A stretch of DNA of 43,773 nucleotides, taken from the NCBI GenBank assembly GCA_009775355.1, contig VSPN01000019.1, forward strand, positions 1 to 43,773. Direction: 5' to 3'. The DNA comes from Muribaculaceae bacterium. GTDB lineage: Bacteria > Bacteroidota > Bacteroidia > Bacteroidales > Muribaculaceae. The translations under genes and the position numbers were made by a program. The notes beneath the pieces were generated by a model. That model made no database searches. It saw only the letters and a program-made list of their open reading frames with translations, and was not told where the DNA came from. This document shows, piece by piece, positions 1 to 7,558 of this stretch. Within the stretch, counting starts at the first letter, position 1; every line of letters starts with the position of its first letter.

Positions 1-19
1 TCTACAAAGGATAAATGTC

Positions 20-49
20 TGAGCATCCGACTGATGCTCATTTCTTATT
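20..49 (+). terminator. Hairpin plus T-rich tail at left edge
   Basis: Arms TGAGCATC (20-27) and GATGCTCA (33-40) pair perfectly around a 5-nt loop and are followed on the plus strand by TTTCTTATT. It probably ends a plus-strand gene lying left of the window, converging on the phosphatase gene whose stop is at 45-47. The hairpin is seen; its use as terminator is inferred. Confidence 0.5.
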
Positions 50-788
50 CACATTTGTTTTTAAACAAGCTCTTAAATTCCTTCTTCGCTTTGGCAAGCT
101 GCTTTTGGAAACCTTTGTCGGCGTGAAGCGCGGCCACGACCGCCGAACCGACTATTCGGCCGGCATCGACGTCACTCTGATAATGCGCACCGCAGATCAC
201 TCGGCTCTGTCCGAAATCATACCCTCTCTGTATGATCTCAGCCTTGCGGGCAGGATTGATTTCCGCAAGAACAAGCGCTGTGGCCCAGCCGATGGCCGTG
301 TGACCCGACGGATAACTGCCGTTCTTGCGCAAAGCCGGTTCGTCACCGGGAGTGGCCGAGGGTTCGTTGAACACCATGAATGGACGCGGACGCATATAAT
401 GATTTTTGGCCGAGCGGGTCGACAGGTCGCCGGCATCCTCCTTCATATTATTGATAAGTTTATAGATCTGCGGAGCGTTCTCCTCTGTCAGAGCAATTCC
501 GAACGCCTCGCTGAAATCACGGTCGAGCCAGCCGTCACCCAGATTGGCATCGGCGACTGCCAGGCTCCCCCTCTCGGTGCCGCGCATAGACTTGCCCCAC
601 TCATACTGCTCGCGGTCGTAGGCATAATGCGCCGAGAGCGTGTCGGGAGGCGCGGGGAGAAATGCCTGACTGTCGACCACGTCGTCGACAACAAGATAAT
701 ACTTCGACGGGTCGGTGGAATGATCCTGAGAGAAAACAGGGGAAATGAAAGAGATGGCCAATGCCATGCAAAGCAATGATTTTTTCAT
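45..788 (-). CDS. Class A nonspecific acid phosphatase (PAP2 superfamily, PhoN-like)
   Basis: The 247-residue protein carries the full class A acid phosphatase / PAP2 signature: K128-x6-R135-P136, P160-S-G-H163, and S195-R-x5-H202-x3-D206. The histidines are the phosphoryl-transfer and proton-donor residues of this vanadium-haloperoxidase-like fold. An N-terminal signal peptide (MKKSLLCMALAISF..., predicted cut near residue 20) places the enzyme in the periplasm, where it would release phosphate from organic monoesters. The length fits PhoN/PhoC enzymes (about 250 residues). The gene is monocistronic and transcribed divergently from rpsU. The natural substrate cannot be told from sequence; a lipid phosphatase role is less likely because there are no membrane helices beyond the signal peptide. 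Confidence 0.9.
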   Translation of the reverse strand: MKKSLLCMALAISFISPVFSQDHSTDPSKYYLVVDDVVDSQAFLPAPPDTLSAHYAYDREQYEWGKSMRGTERGSLAVADANLGDGWLDRDFSEAFGIALTEENAPQIYKLINNMKEDAGDLSTRSAKNHYMRPRPFMVFNEPSATPGDEPALRKNGSYPSGHTAIGWATALVLAEINPARKAEIIQRGYDFGQSRVICGAHYQSDVDAGRIVGSAVVAALHADKGFQKQLAKAKKEFKSLFKNKCE

Positions 789-826
789 AGTGGAAAGCTT
801 TTATGGTTAATTTTTTACGAAAATAT

Positions 827-857
827 TTTGTCAATCTGTCAACTTTGACTAATTTTG
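827..857 (+). promoter_or_regulatory. Bacteroidetes-type promoter of rpsU
   Basis: TTTG at 827-830 and TAATTTTG at 850-857 are separated by 19 bp, matching the -33/-7 consensus of the Bacteroidetes primary sigma factor. Transcription should start near 864, giving a leader of about 113 nt. That leader contains the near-identical direct repeats GCTGCAAGGC (861-870) and GCTGCAAAGC (879-888). Confidence 0.75.
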
Positions 858-976
858 CACGCTGCAAGGCATAACGAAGCTGCAAAGCCACATGCCCGGC
901 ATCAGGCAATGCGGATCACACCGCCAGCCTTTCAATTAGAATAACAAATAAAAAACAAAATTAATATTCACTAAAC

Positions 977-1168
977 ATGATTATCGTACAAGTTAAAGAG
1001 AACGAGAACATCGAGAAAGCTTTAAAGAAATTCAAACGCAAATTTGAAAGAACAGGCATCATCAAGGAACTCCGTGCCCGCCAGGCATTTGAGAAGCCTT
1101 CGGTAACCAACCGCAAGAAGATGGTGAAAGCGATCTACGTTCAGCAGCTCCGTCAGGCAGAGCAGTAA
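977..1168 (+). CDS. rpsU: 30S ribosomal protein bS21
   Basis: This 63-residue, Lys/Arg-rich protein starts MIIVQVKENENIEKALKKFK and has the length and pattern of bS21. In the small subunit bS21 sits near the 3' end of 16S rRNA and the platform. In Bacteroidia it helps bury the anti-Shine-Dalgarno sequence (family knowledge). The bases before the ATG are AT-rich with no AGGAG-like element. It is the first gene after a canonical promoter, and a xerC-like gene follows after 111 bp. The rpsU / xerC / hpf order is seen in other Bacteroidales. Confidence 0.95.
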   Translation: MIIVQVKENENIEKALKKFKRKFERTGIIKELRARQAFEKPSVTNRKKMVKAIYVQQLRQAEQ

Positions 1169-1193
1169 TCAGCCTCTTTCACTTTCGACATAA

Positions 1194-1229
1194 CGGAACA
1201 CACTTCCGGTGTGGCGTCCCGCAGGGACG
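1194..1229 (+). other. Overlapping stem-loops between rpsU and xerC
   Basis: CGGAA (1194-1198) can pair with TTCCG (1204-1208), or CACAC (1199-1203) can pair with GTGTG (1209-1213). The two hairpins share bases and exclude each other. A third stem, CGTCCC/GGGACG (1215-1220 with 1224-1229), follows. There is no uridine run, so a simple terminator is unlikely. A control or processing element between the genes is only a suggestion. Confidence 0.3.
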
Positions 1230-1279
1230 TCATACCGTTTTGTCGTATCAGTATATAAAGATAGATACCGGCAGAAAAT

Positions 1280-2194
1280 ATGAAACGCTGTCTGACAGAT
1301 GAATTCCTCTCCTATATGGAGGCAGAACAGCGGGCAAGCCCGAACACCGTCGAGGCATATGGCCGCGACCTGCGGCAGTTCGCTGTCTGGCTTTCCCCGA
1401 CGGAAAAAGATGCAATCGATTCCCCCCTCGCCGCCGCGGTCCAGCAGGATATCAGGGCGTGGACCGGATCGCTCGCCGACAACGGCATGACAGCCACGAC
1501 TCTGCGCCGCAAAGTGCAGAGCCTGCGCGCGTTCTACCACTGGGCGATGAAACGCGGCCATCTCTCTTCCAACCCCGCCGCCGACGTGGTTCTCGCAAAA
1601 AAACGCAGACATCTGCCCGACTTCATAAAAGAATCCGAGGTCGAAAGACTTCTTGAAGAACCACATGAATCTTTTGCGGCGGAACGCGCCCACATAGCCT
1701 TGACGCTGATGTATTCTCTCGGTCTCCGCCAGGCCGAGCTGCTCGCACTGACCGACCGCGACATCAGCAGAGCGGCAGGAGAAATACGCGTCACCGGCAA
1801 ACGAGGCAAACAGCGCGCGCTACCCCTGCCGACGGAACTGGCAGACGAGATATCACGCTGGCAGACCATACGCGACAGCCGTTATCCCGACCTGCCCGTT
1901 CCTGCTCCGCTGATCGCCGGTCCGCACGGGGCCATATCGAAAGTATCGCTCTACACCATGACCCGCGACGCGCTCGCCGGCGTATCGGCCGGACGCAAAA
2001 GCCCGCACACCCTGCGCCACACATTCGCCACAGCCATGGTCAACAACGGCGCCGACCTCGATGCCGTCCGCGAGATGCTCGGACACGAATCGCTGTCAAC
2101 CACACAGATATACACACACCTAAGCATCAACGAACTCATAGCCAATTACCGCACTGCCCACCCCCGCAGCGGCAAAATTGAAAAAGAATCATAA
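1280..2194 (+). CDS. Tyrosine recombinase, XerC/XerD family
   Basis: This is a 304-residue site-specific tyrosine recombinase. Residues 1-100 form the SAM-like core-binding domain. The catalytic domain has every active-site residue: R150 (GLRQAE), K174, H243-x-x-R246 (HTLRH), H269 (LGHES) and the nucleophile Y278 (TQIYTHL). Enzymes of this length and architecture resolve chromosome dimers at dif together with FtsK. Its place between rpsU and hpf, away from any mobile element, favours a housekeeping Xer role over a phage integrase. Whether it is XerC or XerD cannot be settled without comparison with the second copy expected elsewhere in the genome. Confidence 0.9.
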   Translation: MKRCLTDEFLSYMEAEQRASPNTVEAYGRDLRQFAVWLSPTEKDAIDSPLAAAVQQDIRAWTGSLADNGMTATTLRRKVQSLRAFYHWAMKRGHLSSNPAADVVLAKKRRHLPDFIKESEVERLLEEPHESFAAERAHIALTLMYSLGLRQAELLALTDRDISRAAGEIRVTGKRGKQRALPLPTELADEISRWQTIRDSRYPDLPVPAPLIAGPHGAISKVSLYTMTRDALAGVSAGRKSPHTLRHTFATAMVNNGADLDAVREMLGHESLSTTQIYTHLSINELIANYRTAHPRSGKIEKES

Positions 2195-2257
2195 CTGCAC
2201 CTGACTTTTTTGCAAAATTTCACCGCGCCGGCTAACAATAAATTCCGAAATTTTGTT

Positions 2258-2265
2258 TATCTTTG
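2258..2265 (+). promoter_or_regulatory. -7 element upstream of hpf
   Basis: TATCTTTG fits the Bacteroidetes -7 consensus TAnnTTTG and lies 55 bp before the hpf start. No good TTTG -33 element is visible at the right distance. It suggests hpf has its own start besides any readthrough from the recombinase gene. Confidence 0.5.
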
Positions 2266-2319
2266 TAAACGGGACCATAACTCTCCACGTCCTGAAACAA
2301 ACCTAAAAAATCAAGGATT

Positions 2320-2610
2320 ATGGAAGCAAAGATCAAAGCGATTCATTTCGACATCACCGACAAACTCGTGAATTTCATCAATAAGAAGACCGACAAGCTG
2401 TCGCGAAGATTCGAGGCGATCACCGAAGTCGAGGTAACACTTAAGGTTGTAAAGCCCGAGACATCGATGAACAAGGAAGCCGGCATCAAGCTTCTCGTCC
2501 CTCCGGCCGCCGATCTGTTCGCATCGAAGACCGCCGACACATTCGAGGAGGCCGTGGATCTCTGTCTCGATGCACTTGAGCGCCAGCTTGAAAAGAACAA
2601 AAACGCATAA
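2320..2610 (+). CDS. hpf: Ribosome hibernation promoting factor, short HPF/RaiA family
   Basis: The 96-residue protein starts MEAKIKAIHFDITDKLVNFI and has the beta-alpha-beta-beta-beta-alpha pattern of HPF/YfiA proteins, including a basic stretch KKTDKLSRRFEAI. HPF binds the decoding region of the 30S subunit and inactivates ribosomes in stationary phase. The length matches short HPF: it lacks the C-terminal dimerisation domain of long HPF. It follows the recombinase gene by 125 bp and has its own -7 element. mltG starts 25 bp downstream, so the two are probably cotranscribed. Confidence 0.88.
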   Translation: MEAKIKAIHFDITDKLVNFINKKTDKLSRRFEAITEVEVTLKVVKPETSMNKEAGIKLLVPPAADLFASKTADTFEEAVDLCLDALERQLEKNKNA

Positions 2611-2635
2611 CGCCTGCATTTCCGGACAGAAACAG

Positions 2636-3715
2636 ATGGAAGACTCCCAGCCCGGACGTCGCCCGAGCGGACGGCCGCGACATGAAGCCAGCACACGTTC
2701 CGGCAGAATGATGCTTGTCATTCTGCTGGGACTTGCCGTGTGCATATCCGTATTCCTGATACTGCTATGGCCAGTGGTCATGTCGGAGGCCGAGCAGGAA
2801 GCGACTATCCGGATTCCGAAAGGAGCGACTGAAAAGAACGTGCGCGACAGTCTTGAGAAATATCTCGGAGATGACTACGCCCGCACGGTCACGCGTCTTG
2901 CAAGACTCAGACGCACAGACTTCAGCAAGCGACACGGATCGTATGTCATAGCCGAGGGCACAAACGCACTCGGAGCAATGCGCAAACTGACCTCGGGAGC
3001 ACAGACCCCGATAAGAATCACCATCAACGGATTCCGCAGCCTTCCGCTTCTCATAGACCGCATAAGCGCGAAAATGGAATTTCCGGCCGACTCGCTCCGG
3101 GACGCGCTCGCCGACCCAGCGCTGATGGCCGGCTACGGACTGACGACACAAAATGCCATGGCACTCTTTCTCGATGACACCTACGAGACATACTGGACCA
3201 CTTCAGCACGCGATCTGGTGCGCAAGATCGGCGATAACTATCTTTTCCTCTGGAACGAAGAGCGCACGGCAAAGGCCGCCGACGCGGGCCTCTCGCCCGC
3301 AGACGTGATGACCATAGCCTCGATAACAGATGAGGAGACCAACGCCATGCAGGAGAAGGGCACAATCGGACAACTATATATCAACCGCCTGCACAACAAC
3401 ATGCGCCTCCAGGCAGACCCGACCGTAAGATTCGCTGCGGGAGACTTCACAATCCAGCGAATCACAAAAGCCGACCTGAAAAAAGAATCTCCCTACAATA
3501 CCTACCTTCACGCCGGACTGCCCCCGGGCCCGATCCGCACCACAAGCGTGGCCACAGTCGACGCCATTCTCGACGCCGAGCCGCACAACTATCTGTATAT
3601 GTGCGCCAAAGAAGATTTCTCAGGAACACACAACTTCGCTGCCACATACGACAGACATCTTGAAAACGCCGTGCGTTATCAGTCGGCCCTCGACCGCCGG
3701 GGCATCACCCGCTGA
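2636..3715 (+). CDS. mltG: Endolytic transglycosylase MltG (YceG-like)
   Basis: I take the ATG at 2636, giving 359 residues, because an upstream in-frame start would overlap hpf and put a non-family extension before the cytoplasmic tail. A single membrane helix spans residues 26-46, so the protein is anchored in the inner membrane facing the periplasm. The YceG domain follows, with the signature ASITDEETNAM (catalytic glutamate around residue 234) and INRLHNNMRLQADPTV. MltG cleaves nascent glycan strands near the membrane and is thought to set their length. It sits just after hpf and before a DUF4421 gene 26 bp downstream. Confidence 0.92.
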   Translation: MEDSQPGRRPSGRPRHEASTRSGRMMLVILLGLAVCISVFLILLWPVVMSEAEQEATIRIPKGATEKNVRDSLEKYLGDDYARTVTRLARLRRTDFSKRHGSYVIAEGTNALGAMRKLTSGAQTPIRITINGFRSLPLLIDRISAKMEFPADSLRDALADPALMAGYGLTTQNAMALFLDDTYETYWTTSARDLVRKIGDNYLFLWNEERTAKAADAGLSPADVMTIASITDEETNAMQEKGTIGQLYINRLHNNMRLQADPTVRFAAGDFTIQRITKADLKKESPYNTYLHAGLPPGPIRTTSVATVDAILDAEPHNYLYMCAKEDFSGTHNFAATYDRHLENAVRYQSALDRRGITR

Positions 3716-3741
3716 CAACAGTCATAACACTCCGACAGCCA

Positions 3742-4896
3742 ATGCCGAAGTCTACAATTGCCCTGATACTGTCTGCAATCATCACACTGTCAGCATGCGC
3801 CACTGCGCGGGCCGGCAGCAGCACGTTCTCCATGGATCTCGAGCTCGGGATCAAGGCCTCGCCGCAACCCGCCGACAGCATCACGATCAGCCGCACCCTG
3901 AAGACAGACTGGAAAAAACTTGCCAGAGACCGCCGCCTCGACATTAACGACACGACAGCGGAATACCCCGCGTTCATAGACTGGTGCGTCAACGTCTACA
4001 GATGGGCGGAGAGTGTGTTCAACACATATGATCCGGCCTATGTGTCAGGCACAGGGAAACACGGCAAAGTGCGAATCGTCTCCGACAACTGGACCGATGC
4101 CTATATGTTCCGCTTCGAAGACGGCAACCCCCTCTTCATGATCAGCGACCTCTACGCCAACATCGGAATCCAGGCCAACTACTCAATACTGAGCGCCAGC
4201 TACTCGATCGACATGAACTCGGCCCTGTCCGACCGGGTATCGAAACACAAGAAGCTCGGATTCTCGTTTTCGTGCGCCCGCCTGTATGGAGAAGGATATT
4301 ACTGGAAAAACGACGGCGACACAACCATAAGAAAATTCGGGCACGACAAGATTGACGACATCCCGTTCGACGGTCTGGAGTTCAAAGCCTTCGGAGCACT
4401 CGCCTTCTACATATTCAATTACAGCAAATTCAGCTATGCGGCAGCATACAACCTCTCGAACTACCAGCTCAGGAGCGCCGGTTCGTGGATGCTCGGACTG
4501 ACCGGGACATTCTATGACTGCGACTTCGACTTCACCAGACTTCCAGACCAGATAAAAGACTCGTCGGAAATTCCGTTAGACGGCTACTCGCTCAACTACA
4601 ACTCGGTCAACGTGATGGGCGGATACTCCTACAACTGGGTGATGAACAAACACTTTCTACTCAACTTCACAGCCCTGCCCTCGGCCGGCATATCATTCTC
4701 GTCCTCAGACTCGTCTGAAGGGCGGCGCAACCTGCTGTCGATGGGATTCCGACAAATGGCATCGCTGACATACACCAACAGACAGTTCTTCATAACAGGC
4801 TCCTCGAATTTCCACGGCAACTACTTTCTGACAGACTCGGTCGGATTCATTTCGGGCATCGAGAACTTCCAGATATCGACAGGCGTGAGGTTCTGA
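3742..4896 (+). CDS. DUF4421 family outer-membrane-type protein
   Basis: The 384-residue protein has an N-terminal export signal. The segment TLSAC (Cys 19) could be a lipobox, while ATARA followed by GS could instead be a signal peptidase I site. The body, with FNTYDPAYVSGTGK and alternating aromatic/polar strands to a terminal aromatic residue (GVRF), matches the DUF4421 family of Bacteroidetes. These are predicted beta-barrel outer-membrane proteins of unknown function. The C-terminal phenylalanine is typical of barrels inserted by BamA. It lies 26 bp after mltG and 28 bp before ribD. Family assignment is from recognised pattern; function is unknown. Confidence 0.75.
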   Translation: MPKSTIALILSAIITLSACATARAGSSTFSMDLELGIKASPQPADSITISRTLKTDWKKLARDRRLDINDTTAEYPAFIDWCVNVYRWAESVFNTYDPAYVSGTGKHGKVRIVSDNWTDAYMFRFEDGNPLFMISDLYANIGIQANYSILSASYSIDMNSALSDRVSKHKKLGFSFSCARLYGEGYYWKNDGDTTIRKFGHDKIDDIPFDGLEFKAFGALAFYIFNYSKFSYAAAYNLSNYQLRSAGSWMLGLTGTFYDCDFDFTRLPDQIKDSSEIPLDGYSLNYNSVNVMGGYSYNWVMNKHFLLNFTALPSAGISFSSSDSSEGRRNLLSMGFRQMASLTYTNRQFFITGSSNFHGNYFLTDSVGFISGIENFQISTGVRF

Positions 4897-4924
4897 CAAA
4901 ATAGACAGCCAATTCTACCGCACC

Positions 4925-5869
4925 ATGCAAAAGACAGAAAAAGAAACCGACGAAAGATACATGAGACGCGCCGTTCAGCTCGCGTCATACGGTGCAGGGC
5001 ACGTGTCGCCCAACCCGATGGTGGGAGCCGTTATCGTCTCTCCCGACGGACGTATAATCGGAGAGGGATTTCACCGGAAATACGGCGAAGCCCACGCCGA
5101 AGTCAACGCCATGCGCTCGGTCAGGCCGTCAGACGAGGCCCTGATACCGTCATCGACCATATATGTCACACTCGAGCCATGCTCGCATTACGGCAAGACG
5201 CCACCATGCGCCGTCATGCTCTGCGAACGCCGCATTCGGCGCGTTGTCACAGGCATCGGAGACCCTGACCCACGCGTATCGGGCAGAGGCGTCAGAATGC
5301 TGCGTGAGGCCGGAATAGAAGTCACCGAGAACTGTCTGGAGGAAGAATGTCGCAACATCAACATTCGCTTCATCACCGCCCAGACCCACCACCGTCCCTG
5401 GATACTGCTCAAATGGGCCGAGACCGAAGAGGGGCACATGGCGGCCGACGACGGATCGCCTATTCCCATATCCTCGCCCCTGACGAAGACTCTCATGCAC
5501 TCCGAACGCGCCATGTGCGACGCCATAATGGCCGGCACAGGCACTCTTCTTTCCGACAACCCTTCGCTGACCACACGGCTTTGGCCCGGAGAAAGCCCCC
5601 GGCCCGTCATATTCGACTCCCCGCGTCTGAGCGACCGGGCGACGCGCAACCGACTCAATATATTCCGCAGAGACCCGATAATCCTCGATCCGCAGACAGA
5701 CCTTGAGGAAAACATGCGAATCCTGTTCGAGCTGCACGGCGTGACATCGCTCATGGTCGAAGGAGGACGCACACTGCTCGACAGCTTCATGAGCCGCGGA
5801 CTCTACGACAGAATACGCACTGAACGCGTGCTAAAATTCCTTAAAAAACATTTTCTAATGTATTTATAG
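4925..5869 (+). CDS. ribD: Bifunctional riboflavin biosynthesis protein RibD, truncated at the 3' end
   Basis: RibD deaminates and then reduces the pyrimidine intermediate of riboflavin synthesis. The deaminase domain is complete: zinc ligands H57-A-E59 and C86/C95 in PCSHYGKTPPC. The reductase domain begins normally (GTGTLLSDNPSLTTR, LMVEGGRTLLDSFM) and reaches GLYDRIRTER. The frame then runs into an AT-rich, lysine-rich tail, VLKFLKKHFLMYL, and stops at 314 residues. RibD proteins usually continue about 35-50 residues past this point with the last strands of the reductase fold. The 3' end therefore looks replaced by unrelated sequence. The deaminase may still work; reductase activity is doubtful. 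No FMN riboswitch is visible upstream. Confidence 0.85.
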   Translation: MQKTEKETDERYMRRAVQLASYGAGHVSPNPMVGAVIVSPDGRIIGEGFHRKYGEAHAEVNAMRSVRPSDEALIPSSTIYVTLEPCSHYGKTPPCAVMLCERRIRRVVTGIGDPDPRVSGRGVRMLREAGIEVTENCLEEECRNINIRFITAQTHHRPWILLKWAETEEGHMAADDGSPIPISSPLTKTLMHSERAMCDAIMAGTGTLLSDNPSLTTRLWPGESPRPVIFDSPRLSDRATRNRLNIFRRDPIILDPQTDLEENMRILFELHGVTSLMVEGGRTLLDSFMSRGLYDRIRTERVLKFLKKHFLMYL

Positions 5870-5891
5870 TGACTATATCGAGGATAAATGC

Positions 5892-5899
5892 TAAATTTG
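5892..5899 (+). promoter_or_regulatory. -7 element ahead of the DUF6242-like gene
   Basis: TAAATTTG fits TAnnTTTG. There is no clear -33 TTTG at 19-21 bp. Transcription would begin near 5906, leaving a leader of about 107 nt to the GTG at 6013. The element lies just after the aberrant ribD end, so it may mark where the original upstream region of this gene begins. Confidence 0.5.
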
Positions 5900-5923
5900 C
5901 AAGTTGAAAAGATATAGCCATGA

Positions 5924-5990
5924 CCCGGCGGAAAGCCGGATCACAGGCTGCATTTATTGCGACGGAAGTGCCTTTGGGGGCGCAACACGT
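5924..5990 (+). other. Structured 5' leader candidate
   Basis: Two stems are visible: CCGGC/GCCGG with a 5-base loop around 5925-5940, and TTGCG/CGCAA enclosing a G-rich segment around 5957-5986, followed by TTTTT before the next gene's start region. The stems could form in the untranslated leader or lie inside an N-terminal extension if ATG 5920 is used. I do not recognise a known riboswitch class. Confidence 0.35.
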
Positions 5991-6012
5991 TTTTAATGAA
6001 CATTTTGAAACA

Positions 6013-7509
6013 GTGAATCAAAGTAGCATTCTTTCCACATCCGGAGTTGCGGCTCTCATCTTAGGCGCAGCAGCCATGTCTTCGTGCAACAAGGAGACGG
6101 AATCCGAAATATATCAGGATCCCGTCAGTTTGGCAGTAACGGCATTCAACCTCAAGGCAGACATCGACAACCCCGGTCTTGACTCGGCATACTTCGCGAT
6201 CGACCTGCAGCACGGCGTGATTTTCAACGCCGACTCGCTGCGGAAGGGCACAAAGATAGACAAAGTCGTGGCCGACATCACATTCGCAAGCACAGTCTCC
6301 GAGGCCGTGATCGAGATGAGCGGCGGCACCACACGGGAGGGAGAGATAGACTACAAGAGCAATCCCTCAGACTCGATAGACTTCACCGGCAACGTCGTGC
6401 TACGCGTGAAGACCGACGAAAACTCGGCCGGCATCTCCTACCGCATAAAGGTGAACGTGCACAACACTGACTCCGATTCGCTATACTGGGACAAGACCGC
6501 ACTGGCATCACTTCCTTCGCGTCTTGGCTCTCCCCGGCGTCAGAAAACAGTACAGGCCGGCAGACAGACAGTCTCAATCATCGAAGAGAAAGACGGCACG
6601 CTCACCCTCTCGACAACCGATGATCTTGAGGCATACAACTGGACAAAGAGAGAGATCACCCTGCCGTTCACTCCCGACATCAGCACGCTGACCGCCACCG
6701 ACGACCGGATCTGGATGCTCGACACAACCGGATCGCTCTACAGCACCGACGACATGTCGGTCTGGACCGACACCGGCGAAAAATGGTCGGCGATGCTCGG
6801 CGGCTACATCGGCACAGTGGTCGGACTCCGGATTTCTGACGACAGGACCGAATTCGCCCAATATCCGCTCACAAACCTGAGAATAAGCGAGATACCGGAT
6901 AACTTCCCGGTTTCGGGAACATCCAATCTTGTAACACTTGCCAACAAATGGACCTCATCACCGGTGGCGTTCTTTGCTGGAGGCATACTTCGCGACGGCA
7001 CATACTCCGATGTGACATGGGCCTTCGACGGAAGCGAGTGGGTGCAGCTCGGTCACGGTGGAATACCCGCGCTCGAAAGCGCATCTGTAATACCCTATTA
7101 CAACTACAGGCCATCGTCCGACGGCAAGACAATGATCGAATACAGCGTGTGGATGCTGCTCGGAGGCCGAAAGGCCGACGGCACGTTCAACCGCACAGTC
7201 TACATATCATACAACAACGGAGTGAACTGGGCTACGGGAGCGACAAGCCTCCAGCTTCCCGAAGAGATTCCCGCCATGGTCGGAGTTGACAACATAGTGT
7301 CGGCACGCGAGATGTCGGCCAACATTTCCGACGCGTGGAAAAAGAGCGCACGCCGTCAAGCCCGCATAAAGGTCGAGACCGACGGCGATATCGTGACATG
7401 GGAATGCCCCTACATATATCTGTTCGGCGGCTATGCGCCCGACGGCACGCTTTACGACACGATATGGCAGGGAGTGCTCACAAGACTCACGTTCACACCG
7501 ATAATCTGA
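6013..7509 (+). CDS. DUF6242-like lipoprotein with kelch/propeller-type repeats
   Basis: From GTG 6013 the product has 498 residues and begins with a hydrophobic signal ending in the lipobox-like MSSC, so it is probably an outer-membrane lipoprotein. The N-terminal part (about residues 25-160) is a beta-rich domain. The rest has repeated strands with W/G-rich turns (GEKWSAMLGGY, NKWTSSPVAFF, FGGYAPDGTLYD), like kelch or propeller blades. This matches Bacteroidales DUF6242 proteins of unknown role. An in-frame ATG at 5920 would add 31 residues that do not resemble a signal. Another ATG at 5996 (MNILKQ, then stop) is out of frame, so a small indel in the signal region is possible. Confidence 0.7.
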   Translation: MNQSSILSTSGVAALILGAAAMSSCNKETESEIYQDPVSLAVTAFNLKADIDNPGLDSAYFAIDLQHGVIFNADSLRKGTKIDKVVADITFASTVSEAVIEMSGGTTREGEIDYKSNPSDSIDFTGNVVLRVKTDENSAGISYRIKVNVHNTDSDSLYWDKTALASLPSRLGSPRRQKTVQAGRQTVSIIEEKDGTLTLSTTDDLEAYNWTKREITLPFTPDISTLTATDDRIWMLDTTGSLYSTDDMSVWTDTGEKWSAMLGGYIGTVVGLRISDDRTEFAQYPLTNLRISEIPDNFPVSGTSNLVTLANKWTSSPVAFFAGGILRDGTYSDVTWAFDGSEWVQLGHGGIPALESASVIPYYNYRPSSDGKTMIEYSVWMLLGGRKADGTFNRTVYISYNNGVNWATGATSLQLPEEIPAMVGVDNIVSAREMSANISDAWKKSARRQARIKVETDGDIVTWECPYIYLFGGYAPDGTLYDTIWQGVLTRLTFTPII

Positions 7510-7558
7510 CAGCAACTTAATCAAGAGACAACAAGAGGGAAAGGACAAGGATGAAGGG

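Noticed and set aside
15..779. A 254-codon plus-strand frame opposite the acid phosphatase
   Set aside because: The minus-strand frame has the full catalytic signature and a signal peptide.
1280..2194. Phage or integron integrase
   Set aside because: No attachment-site repeats, no cargo genes, and the conserved rpsU/hpf setting; a housekeeping Xer protein is more likely.
4897..4924. FMN riboswitch before ribD
   Set aside because: The gap is only 28 bp, too short for the element, and no core motif is seen in the preceding gene end.
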